NCBI GenBank assembly: GCA_025765595.1 | Contig: JAIVFH010000052.1 | Coordinates: forward strand, 89,501-153,500 | Direction of reading: 5' to 3' | From: Obelidium mucronatum | Lineage: Eukaryota > Chytridiomycota > Chytridiomycetes > Chytridiales > Chytriomycetaceae | DNA length: 64,000 nt | Shown here: piece after piece, positions 10,518 to 23,200 of the stretch | How the letters are laid out: each line of letters starts with the position of its first letter | How positions within the stretch are numbered: position 1 is the stretch's first letter | Notes under the pieces: model-generated | Seen by the model: only the letters and a program-made list of their open reading frames with translations | Databases searched by the model: none | What the model was told of the DNA's origin: nothing | Program-made: the position numbers and the translations under genes

Positions 10518-11817
10518 AATTGCAACAAGTCTCTCTCCATTCGTTCATGTTCGTCTTGTTGCTCCTTCTGCAAGTGTAGTTGTTGCTGGTTTTCGAAATG
10601 AAATAGTGTGTCTGCGAATAAGGAGGTGCTTGCTGAAGGGGTTTGAGGTCGGGAGTAGTTTGGTCCCAAAGGGAATGCGGTGGGTTCAATCTCATTCCTC
10701 CGAGGAATATAGGTTACTAGAGGATTAATACATTGCGGTTCGGTGGTTGCAGTGGTTGTGGTCGTGGTGGTAATGGCGTGTGTGGGGTGACTCCGTTGGA
10801 GTTGAGGCTCCAAATATGAGTTCTTTGATTCAGACTCAGAGGAGGAAGTTACGGAAGTTGTTTCACAACGACCAACTCTTTTGTGTATGGGAGTCTTTCG
10901 TAATACTGGAGGTAAGTGCAAAAATAAAAGACGGAAATCAGAAAAAAAAGCGGGTGATATTTCCAGGATTGGAGAGGGATATTCAAGAACAGTTTTTTTT
11001 TTTTTACCTTGAGCCCCCAATTTGTTTTGCAAAAAACCCAACTGCTTGTGGCACATTTCTTTGGACGCAGACAAGTATTCGTCCAAAACAGCAGACGGAA
11101 TTCCAGCACATTCGGTCCGGTTTCGGCGGTGACATGGCACCCTCATTTTTTCCGCTTCGTCACTTCCAAATCGGTAAACCAAAAAGTTGCGCGCCCAATT
11201 TTCAAGGAATTCAAATTGTGATTCGTCAAACTCAACGGATTGGCCGTGTGGATTGATGAGTTCCGAATTCAAAAGAGCTAAACCCCAGGGAATAAGCCTT
11301 TGTTGTGGTTGTGGTTGTTGTTGTGGTTCTTGTGGTTGTGGTTGTTGTGGTGGCGGGGGTGGTGGTGTCGATACAACAGCCGGTTTCTGTGTTTCAGATA
11401 GTAGAACGGCAGAGCGATGTGGTTTCGGGAAAGAGTTCTTTTTGGATTCGGGTCTGGATATTTCACGAGGAGGTGCTGGTTCGGAAGAGAGGGCGAAAGA
11501 GAGAAAAACGCGTGGTTAGGTTTGACAGGTTTCCTGTGAACCAACATACATTGGTCCTCTTCATCAGAATTGACAGTGGATTCACGAATTGGCTTTACTG
11601 TATTGCCCGGTACAGTCGTCGGAGGCGGTAAAAGACTCGGTAGTACGTGAGCTTTGGAACAGGCAGCACGAAGCAAACTGATTTCGTTCTGAAGGAGTAG
11701 AATATCCTTCGCCATCAGTAGAGCCCGTGCCTCTTCATCGCGAAGCTGATCTGTAACCTCGATTGTACCTTCAAGTGCTCGAATGTACTTGGCACGATAT
11801 TCGCTCTCACGAGACAT
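8331..11817 (-). CDS. Large AT-hook protein with two copies of an unrecognised domain
   Basis: Four exons, 11817-11550, 11475-11008, 10905-8670 and 8580-8331, encode 1073 residues; introns of 74, 102 and 89 bases all restore frame. The N-terminus (SEYRAKYIRALEGTIEVTDQ) is a coiled coil resembling that of the next gene. Around residues 160-230 lies one copy of a domain with the signature C-A-G-I-P-S-A-V-L-D-E-Y. The very C-terminus holds a second copy, NSYGIPGSLMDEFQQWARSR. Between them is a long disordered region with an Asp run, Gln runs, and two AT-hook-like motifs, SVGRPPRNPR and RKRGRPAKKS. AT-hooks bind the minor groove of A/T DNA, so a chromatin role is likely. The family is not recognised; a tandem paralogue lies upstream. 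Confidence 0.78.
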
Positions 11818-11892
11818 TTTAAAAATTTCTTTTTCAAAGCTGACTTTATAAACATTCACTCAAGACAAATGACAGTGAATACTATAAATCCG

Positions 11893-13215
11893 CTAAAAGC
11901 ACTGCTGTAAGGACACGATCCTTTCAGGATGCATCTTTTTCAATTCCCCATATAAATAAACCACGAATTTTACGGCTAAAAAATCTGGAATTCCGTAGGA
12001 TGTCTTTTGTGCATTATTTTCACGTGTGGTTACAGAACAAGTGATGCCCCAGTTGGATCCAACTTCTTTTGCCAAATATTGAGCAACCATCCATTTGATT
12101 TCCATTTTTCTTTGTTGAGGGAGAGCCGAATATTCAGGCATCATGGCTTTGAGTAGGCTGTGACCAAAAAAATAAATTAAATTAAAGACGGACTGTGGAC
12201 AAACAGAAAAACAATGAAAAAGGAAACCTTGTATATACTATCAACTTTGGTAATCCAGGAAGTAGAAAGTCTCCAGGACCCACAGTAGCAGGAGCCTCTA
12301 AGGCGTGTTGAGGGGCATTGGGAAAGTTCTGGTTTCTTGGAGGTACATTTTGAAGTTGAGAACCCGGATTTGGGCTTGCTGGACTTGACATATCAAAGTC
12401 ATCGTAGTCTTCATCCTTTTTTATGGTTAGAAAAATTGAGGAATTTCTCAAGAAATTATACCTGGGCTGAGTCGTCTGGAGGAAGTGGTGTGTACAGAAT
12501 CTTGCCTTGCTTCATGAGTTCCGCACAGTTAGCGCATAGTACACAAGCAGATGGCCCTTCAAACCAGAGGGAGCTTGATGCAGTCGTGCAGCAGTCGCAC
12601 TGATGCAGAATGTTTGGGCTCTGTATCGGATGAGTCCTAATGACAATAGACGGCTTCTGTGTAATTGGTTGTTGCGGTTGTGGTTGCGCTGGGGCGGGCT
12701 TTTTGGCAGAACGAGTTTCTCGCGATTTTTTCTGTGACGTCTCTCGGGCCTCATCGGCATGTCTGATGTTGGTTTGCGCATGACTGATAGTAGCTGGCTG
12801 CTGTGGTTGTGGTTGTTCTTGTAGCTGTTTCTGGCGCTGTCGGGACTGCCTTGGCTGGACAACAAGATCATTCTGTTGAATGGGTTCAGAAACGAATTCT
12901 TTGACTGATGTTAAGTTCACTTGTATTAGTTTAAGATTCCGTGTAATGCCAGGACAGCAACTAACCTGTCAAGTCTTTCACAGCTCGCGATTCAATAGCA
13001 GAAAAAGACGAAGATATGTTTTCTGTTGATATTTTACGATTAAAGCAAACTTCTCTGAGCGCGAGGACTTCTTGAATCATCGCGTCGATCGTCTTTGACA
13101 GGTTGCTCGATTTCTCTACTTGCGCCTTCAGCTTCTCGGACGCGTTGAGACGGTCTTCTAGCAAGTTGATGTATTTCTGCTCGTATTTGCCCACGTCTGC
13201 TTGAGCCATAGCCAT
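11893..13215 (-). CDS. GATA-type zinc finger paralogue of the AT-hook protein
   Basis: Four exons, 13215-12966, 12919-12462, 12415-12228 and 12157-11893, encode 386 residues; introns of 46, 46 and 70 bases restore frame. The N-terminal coiled coil (GKYEQKYINLLEDRLNASEK) parallels SEYRAKYIRALE in the neighbouring gene. A Gln/Pro-rich part precedes a C-x2-C-x17-C-x2-C finger, CDCCTTASSSLWFEGP... VLCANCAELMKQGK, with the Trp, Gly-Pro and Leu-Cys positions of GATA fingers. The C-terminal ~80 residues carry the shared domain, here KTSYGIPDFLAVKFVVYLYG, ending HPERIVSL against HFPERQIKF in the paralogue. A DNA-binding regulator is inferred. The start ATG at 13215 is the first in frame; a second ATG lies two codons on. 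The 5' end faces the SERCA gene. Confidence 0.8.
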
Positions 13216-13437
13216 TTTGGGATTGTTTGAAAGCGGGATAAAAAAAGACGTATACACAATTTGTGTTTAATTTGTGCGTTCAGACTCGTTGCATTGGCGC
13301 TGTATGCTTCCATTTAAGTTTGGAAGTCATCTTTTATTGAGATTGAATCGGTTGATTGGATTTGCCTTTTGGAAAGAAGGCTGTGGAATGATCCATGGTT
13401 GCCTGGATGCTGGCCAATCAGAATTTACCTAAAAATA
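13216..13437. promoter_or_regulatory. Divergent intergenic region, GATA-like gene / SERCA
   Basis: These 222 bases separate start codons on opposite strands and must carry both promoters. A splice-like TTACCTAAAAATA precedes the SERCA ATG. No specific factor site is claimed. Confidence 0.4.
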
Positions 13438-16782
<3,345 letters not shown>

Positions 16783-16980
16783 GCTTGTGGTGTTGAGAGA
16801 TGTCTGGGTGTTTTTTTACGATGATTGTTGAAAGTTTGTTCTGCATTCTTCATTCTTCAAAATAAAGGAGAAAGTTGTATCAACTGACAACACGTTTTTT
16901 TATTATTATTATTTTGTTTTTTTTTTTTGGAGTGGGTGAGTGACAATTATCAACAACTTTGATAAACAAACTTTGTCAAA

Positions 16981-18262
16981 ATGATCGCGTCGTCTCTCTC
17001 ATTCTTTCTCGCCATTCTGTTCCAACACAACACAGCTAACGCAGCGACATGTTCAGCCACCGGCACATGCTCCAACGCCGGGACAAGCGCATTCGTTGAT
17101 ACTTCGGGCATCACGTATAATTCAGCCACGGGCAAGTTTTCTGGAAACCTCATCTCAAACCTTTGTCCCAACTACCCACATTCAAACTACACATACTCTG
17201 GGACAACTTATACATCCAAGGGACTAGCCACTCCGACTTGCGTTACCAAAGACGTGGCTCGTTACACGTCGGCGGCCCCCACTGCTGCCCCACTTCGTGA
17301 GCCTATTGGCTACACTGTCGCTGGTGTTCAAATTTATGGACCCATGGACAACGGCTTCTCGATTGGGCAAGCATGCACTTCAACTACCACCGGAACTTGC
17401 GATTCGGGAACCGACGTTGAAGTATGTTTCGTTCAGATGGCCCAACAATGCGGAAGTACTTTTTTGCCTTACTTCGGATTGGACATGTGTGGTGGACATG
17501 CTAGTGAGTGCCATGATTTTGTGGTGACCTGTTGTGAACCAAAGAAAGACAGCCCCATATCATAATCACAAGGACTTTGAGTGCTTGTATGACCGCAACT
17601 CAACGGGTCATTCTCCATTGATTGGATTTGCCTTGGATGGTCGTGGAATTTACGGCTTCAAGGAATCGTCATACTCATATCCAACGGATCTGGACTGGTG
17701 TGGCGGGTATGTAAACAAATATCGCGAACATCTTAAGTGACAAATTCCTCATTGTTGCAGACACTACGGAAATGTCCCAGCCACTACGATCAACGGTGTA
17801 ACCTATCCGGCGGCATCCAACGTCTATCACTACCACACACAACCACAAGCACCATTTACGGTCGGCTGCTATGGACCCATTACCTCTTATGCTGCATGTG
17901 CTGCGTTGTACCCAACTTGCGGGACCGGTACATCCACCTTAACTGGAGTTGACAGCAGTGGAAGTTCATGCTCATACAGCTATGACACTGACTGCCCGTG
18001 CTTTGGCGCTGGATTGACTTTCAACAAGAACCAAATGTGTGCTGTAACAACAGTTGTTCCAGCAGCAGTAACATATACAGCTTGGGGAACTTCCACAACC
18101 ACCTCCTCTGCTTTATCCACTGGTGCCATTGTTGGAATTGTTATTGGCAGCATTGTGGGGCTGGCTGCAATCGTTGGAATTGCTCTATTTGTTAGAAGCA
18201 GAATGATCAAAAAGACACAAGGATCAGTTGCAGTGGCAAGTTCAGAGCTGGAGGCAAAATAG
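16981..18262 (+). CDS. Secreted/membrane YHYH-domain protein, copy 1
   Basis: Exons 16981-17503, 17553-17706 and 17761-18262 encode 392 residues. There is a signal peptide (residues 1-20, ending AANA-like). The body is Cys-rich and holds RNSTGHSPLIGFALDGRGIY and NVYHYHTQPQAPF, the features of the YHYH domain family, whose biochemical role is poorly known. Near the C-terminus one membrane helix (AIVGIVIGSIVGLAAIVGIA) is followed by a short basic tail RSRMIKK, so the protein is a type I membrane protein with the domain outside the cell. In the first intron the acceptor is the AG at 17552; the AG one triplet group earlier would bring a stop into frame. It is a tandem duplicate of the gene at 18969. 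Confidence 0.88.
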
Positions 18263-18265
18263 AGT
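17504..18265 (+). repeat. 3' half of YHYH copy 1, near-identical to copy 2 (homogenised tract)
   Basis: This tract matches 19489-20249. Introns 1 and 2, exon 2 and exon 3 are almost identical; the few differences I can see lie before about 17640, and from there to the stop codon I see none. Exon 1 of the two genes is clearly more diverged. Identity stops within a few bases after the stop codon. Confidence 0.85.
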
Positions 18266-18968
18266 CCAAATCCAAATGGAAAGATTGTCATCTGTTGTTT
18301 TAATTAATTGCCTTTTTCTCAATAAAACGCGTTTATGGGTTAGCTGTGTGAGATCAAACCTAGGAGACTTTAACCTTTTCCAAACGGAGCTCGTTTGAGT
18401 GTTCCACGCTCATCAACCCTATTCCCACCGACCTTTTTATTCCACCAAAACAAAAAAAAAAAGAAAAGAGAAATTAAGTTTGGCAGGAGCATCCGTTCTC
18501 ACATTCCTGATCCTAGTGACTTGATTTGTGTAATGATAATATTACCCTGTCTCTTCGCATTTTTCAGGCAACGGTAGTGGATCACTCTTTCAATTCCAGT
18601 TTTCTAACATAAAAGAACATAAGAGGTGCCATCTTTCCTTCACCCAAAACCTAAAACGGTGTCTCCAGAACTCATAATGCCTTGTTGGTTTGAAGGATTA
18701 AGAAACCCATCTTCAGGATTTTTTCAAACCAAATGATTCCTGACGAAGAATCTCAGATTTATTAAGCAACCCATCTTGAATTTGACTAGTTGCATGAATT
18801 GACATAATTTCGGCAAAAGAGAAATTTCGTTTAAGTTCTATATCTGTGTTCTTTGTAGAATGTTTGTTGAAATATCATTCCTTTAAGAACGAAAGAAGTT
18901 GCGAAAAGACGAGAAACTGACAATTCACTATAAATATGGTCCAAACAAAGACAAAATCTTTGTCAAAA
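18263..18968. other. Intergenic between YHYH copies, with a decayed gene fragment
   Basis: About 700 bases with no open gene. It holds a likely polyadenylation region after copy 1 and, at 18700-18850, a decayed copy of part of the neighbouring minus-strand gene (separate entry). The segment immediately before the copy 2 start shows AAAGACAAAATCTTTGTCAAAA, similar to the sequence just upstream of copy 1 (ACTTTGTCAAA), which suggests a shared proximal promoter. Confidence 0.6.
18700..18850 (-). pseudogene. Relic of the C-terminal exon of the large membrane protein gene
   Basis: Bases 18796-18846 align without gaps to 20567-20617, inside the last exon of the minus-strand gene at 20298-28793, at roughly 82% identity by eye. 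A second matching patch, CCCATCTTCAGGATT at about 18707, corresponds to 20484-20498. The fragment lies at the same relative place downstream of YHYH copy 1 as the real exon does downstream of copy 2. The reading frame is broken. It shows that the tandem duplication unit contained more than the YHYH gene. Confidence 0.75.
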
Positions 18969-20246
18969 ATGATCGCCTCCCTTCCAATCCTTCTCGCCAT
19001 TCTACTGTCGCCAAACACAGCTAACGCAGCATCATGTACAGCCATCGGGGATTGCCTTAACGACGGAACCAGTGCATACTTTGACACTTCAGGCATCACG
19101 TATAATTCAGCCACGGGCAAGTTTTCAGGAAACCTCGTATCAAACCTTTGTCCCAACTACGTACATTCAAACTACTCGTACTCTGGGACAACTTGGACAT
19201 CTTACGGAAAAGCCAAGCCGACGTGTGTCACCAAGAACGTGGCACAATACGCGTCAGCGGCCCCTACTGCTGCCCCACTTCGCGAAGCTATCGGATACAC
19301 AGTCGCCGGAGTTCTAATTTTCGGACCCATGGACAATGGTTTTTTGGTTGGACAAGCATGCACTTCGACTACCACCGGAACTTGCGATTCGGGAACCGAC
19401 GTTGACGCGTGTTTTATTCAGATGGCACAACAATGCGGAAGTACCTTTTTACCTTATATGGGAACGGACTTGTGTGGTGGACATGCCTGTAAGTTCCGTG
19501 GTTTGTGGTGACCTGTTTTGAACCAAAGAAAGACAGCCCCATATCATAATCACAAGGACTTTGTGTGCTTATATGACCGCAACTCAACGGGTCATTCTCC
19601 ATTGATTGGATTTGCCTTGGATGGTCGCGGAATTTACGGCTTCAAGGAATCGTCATACTCATATCCAACGGATCTGGACTGGTGTGGCGGGTATGTAAAC
19701 AAATATCGCGAACATCTTAAGTGACAAATTCCTCATTGTTGCAGACACTACGGAAATGTCCCAGCCACTACGATCAACGGTGTAACCTATCCGGCGGCAT
19801 CCAACGTCTATCACTACCACACACAACCACAAGCACCATTTACGGTCGGCTGCTATGGACCCATTACCTCTTATGCTGCATGTGCTGCGTTGTACCCAAC
19901 TTGCGGGACCGGTACATCCACCTTAACTGGAGTTGACAGCAGTGGAAGTTCATGCTCATACAGCTATGACACTGACTGCCCGTGCTTTGGCGCTGGATTG
20001 ACTTTCAACAAGAACCAAATGTGTGCTGTAACAACAGTTGTTCCAGCAGCAGTAACATATACAGCTTGGGGAACTTCCACAACCACCTCCTCTGCTTTAT
20101 CCACTGGTGCCATTGTTGGAATTGTTATTGGCAGCATTGTGGGGCTGGCTGCAATCGTTGGAATTGCTCTATTTGTTAGAAGCAGAATGATCAAAAAGAC
20201 ACAAGGATCAGTTGCAGTGGCAAGTTCAGAGCTGGAGGCAAAATAG
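18969..20246 (+). CDS. Secreted/membrane YHYH-domain protein, copy 2
   Basis: Exons 18969-19488, 19537-19690 and 19745-20246 encode 391 residues with the same plan as copy 1: signal peptide (MIASLPILLAILLSPNTANA), Cys-rich ectodomain, YHYH motif, one membrane helix and basic tail. An in-frame ATG at 18936 would add 11 residues before the signal peptide; I chose 18969 because it matches copy 1. Exon 1 differs from copy 1 at many positions (for example SCTAIGDCLNDGTSAYFD against TCSATGTCSNAGTSAFVD), so the ectodomain N-terminal part has diverged while the rest has been kept the same. The stop codon lies 51 bases from the end of the convergent large gene. Confidence 0.88.
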
Positions 20247-20249
20247 TTT
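19489..20249 (+). repeat. 3' half of YHYH copy 2, partner of 17504-18265
   Basis: Counterpart of the tract in copy 1, offset by 1984 bases over most of its length. It includes both introns, which would be expected to diverge quickly if the copies evolved independently. Confidence 0.85.
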
Positions 20250-20297
20250 CCATTTTATATTCCTCAAATAATGATATTTCCAATACTACTGCACAAT

Positions 20298-23200
20298 TTA
20301 CGGTGCTATAAGAAGATAAACCACAGCACAAAAAGTTAAAGGTAGCAGCAGATTGCCTACCCACATGGGATCAAGGACGTCCCAAACAAATTCAACAAAT
20401 GGCCACAAAATCACTCCCAATGTCTGATATAAAACATAAATGATAAAAAGGAGAATCATAACGGCACGAAGTACATCAAGAAATCCATCTTCAGGATCGT
20501 TATTCAAACCAGCCGATGCAAGTGCCTCAGACTTCAACGCCTCGCTTTGAATTTCATCGCATGTGTGAATTGACACAACTTCAGCAAAAGAGACTTTCCG
20601 TTTAAGCTTAATATCTGATGATTCCTTGATTGAATTTTCAGACAGTGCCACTTCAACCACGGGGCTGTCTACAATGGACTCTTCCGTTGGCCGCGATCCG
20701 AGCAGACTCTTCAAAAAAGATGGCTGAACAAAAAAATTAAAGGCAAGGTTATAGCAGTTGAGGGAGGAAAACCCACCGATTGAGGCAGTGGATCATTTCG
20801 GCATTCCACTGTCGATTCAACAACGTATTCGCCACTTCTTGTATGCAGTGTATGTAAATCGGTCAACAACTCTGTTTCCGAATTTTCAGTCTTCGTCCTT
20901 TGAGGAGATGAGCCCCATAGAAAAGAAAATGCATTCTTTGCGGTTGATGTAATCCTCGATTCAACAGTTTCAGAGACACGAGATTCCAGGTTGAGAAGTG
21001 CGGTATCTTCAGTTGCATTGCCTTCAGGAACTTCTGGTTTGACTTCTTGAAGGAAAGACAGTTTCAAATTGGATCGAATTGAAGTCAAAGGTTTCGCCAA
21101 CTGTTTTTCCTCCAGAGATTCCAAACCATTCGAAGTTAGACCTTTCGCATCATCTTTTGAATCATCCCTTGCAGAATTTACTTCGTTGTTGTCATCGGAG
21201 TTGCAGCCAACTTCAATCATTGAATTCTGTGGTGTACTAACAACATTCGTCTGAATCTCTTGTGAAATGTCATCAGCGGTGTTCAACGCAGACTCTCTGT
21301 CCTCAATAACAAGCGATAATGTTTTTGCAGGAGTGTCTGAACCGTTAAGTTCGGTCGCACTCAACAGTCCCTCCGCGATGTTTCCCATCCCTAAAGGCAG
21401 AACATTCGATGACTCATTGTCTACCAAGATGCGCGAGCTTCATGTAAACATTAGCCCTATTCAAATTTCGCAAGGCGGGGCAAATTGCTCACCTGTCAGG
21501 CTGGTTTAACTTTGCAACCGGCAAGAATGAAAAAGCTCTTCTTGGGACAAAGTCAATTGTTGCTTCAACATTACGATTGACCTGGCTGTCGGCCAAGCTT
21601 CCCATAATATTAAGATTTTCGTCTCGGCAGTCCACCAGTTTTAATTCACGAGAAACCGATTTGGGCCGATCAGAATTTTCCCTATCATCCACAATTATAT
21701 TGTCAACCAATTCACATATCCGGTTGGTAGTATGGGCGTCAACTTCTTTCGACTGACGGAGCTCATGCGGAGGATTTTGGGAGGAACCAGTGGTTTCATG
21801 TGAAACGTTTTCGTGACCCAGATCGCTAATCGACTTATTCAGAATAACTGTAGAGTCATCCACCTTCGAAACCTAAAGTAAGATTAGAGCAAGTTGCGTA
21901 ATTTCAATCTACCAACATCTGCAATCGCAACGGAAGCGGGTATCTCAGACACGATTGAAAGAACAAGAGAATCTGTAGAATTCGCTGGCCCAAGAACAGA
22001 ACCAAGTTCGCATCCAGATACTTCAGACTCTTCAAGAGTTCCATTACTTGAATGATCTGCTTCCGGAGTTGGAACAGGGGCTGGATCAACGGTTGCATCA
22101 CTTGAATTTGGGCTAGTGTTAGACTCTCCGCATCCATTTGAATCACTTGTTGCAGATTGCATTCTTCTGGAGCTGAAGAAACTTGAAAAACTGAAAAGGG
22201 AATCCTTCGGAGTTCCAGGAGTTTCGGAATGACTGATTTCATTACTAGACAAACCATCCGTGACAGGAATATTTGTCTCTTTTGGTTGAGAGACCTCTTG
22301 AGTAATAACCTCGTCAGTAGCAACTGGTTCAACCAATGCTTGCTTTCTTATTTCTTGGGGTATAAGTATTGGATCAGAAGACACTCCGATGGTCTTGTCG
22401 CTTTCTTTAATAGAGCCAACAACTGCCGCAGGTAAGACTGGTGAAGGTTGTTTTCTGACAATAGCTGTTGTAATATTCAAGTCTCCATTGATGGATTGAT
22501 CAGGGAGGAACACTTCGTCGCCTTGGCTTGCGTTCTTTGTCAAAAGTGGGGCAACATTCGAATCAGCCGTGCATACAGGCTCGGCTTGTTCCACAATCAG
22601 TTCCATATCAGGCGAGGCATCGCAAGCCATAATCCCTTGGTTACAAACAGAGATTATGTTCTCCGACTCCGTTATCGCATCAGTAGCGCTATCCGAAGTC
22701 GGGCCTACAGGAGAGGGTATATCAATAGATGAGGTACAAGTTGATGCGATGTGTTCTGCAGCGTCAGGATTAGTTCCAGCGACGTCAATAATTGCAGATG
22801 GTGTGCCTTGAGATAAAAGAGAAGCACGCTTCTTGGCCAAAAACGATGATAAATCGAACTTTGGGGGAACATAGTGCGTGGTTGATTCAACAGGATGATG
22901 GGATTCGTTAGACGGATCAACCGCTTGCTCAGGCAGATCTAGGGGTGGTGTTTCAGGTTTTGTCCCAAGCTCACACAACTCAGTAGGGTTGTGATGCGAA
23001 ACAACATCCACAATACGAAGAACAGTCTGTACAAGAATTATAAGGCAACTTCTGAAATTATCTCAAGTACAATAACTTACCTTATCATGAACCACAACGT
23101 CTGAAGCCTGAGCCACACCTTCAAAAATATACGGCTTCTCACCAACATCTCGCTCATCACTACTTTCCGGAAGAAAAGAATCAGTAAATTCTGGCGAAAT

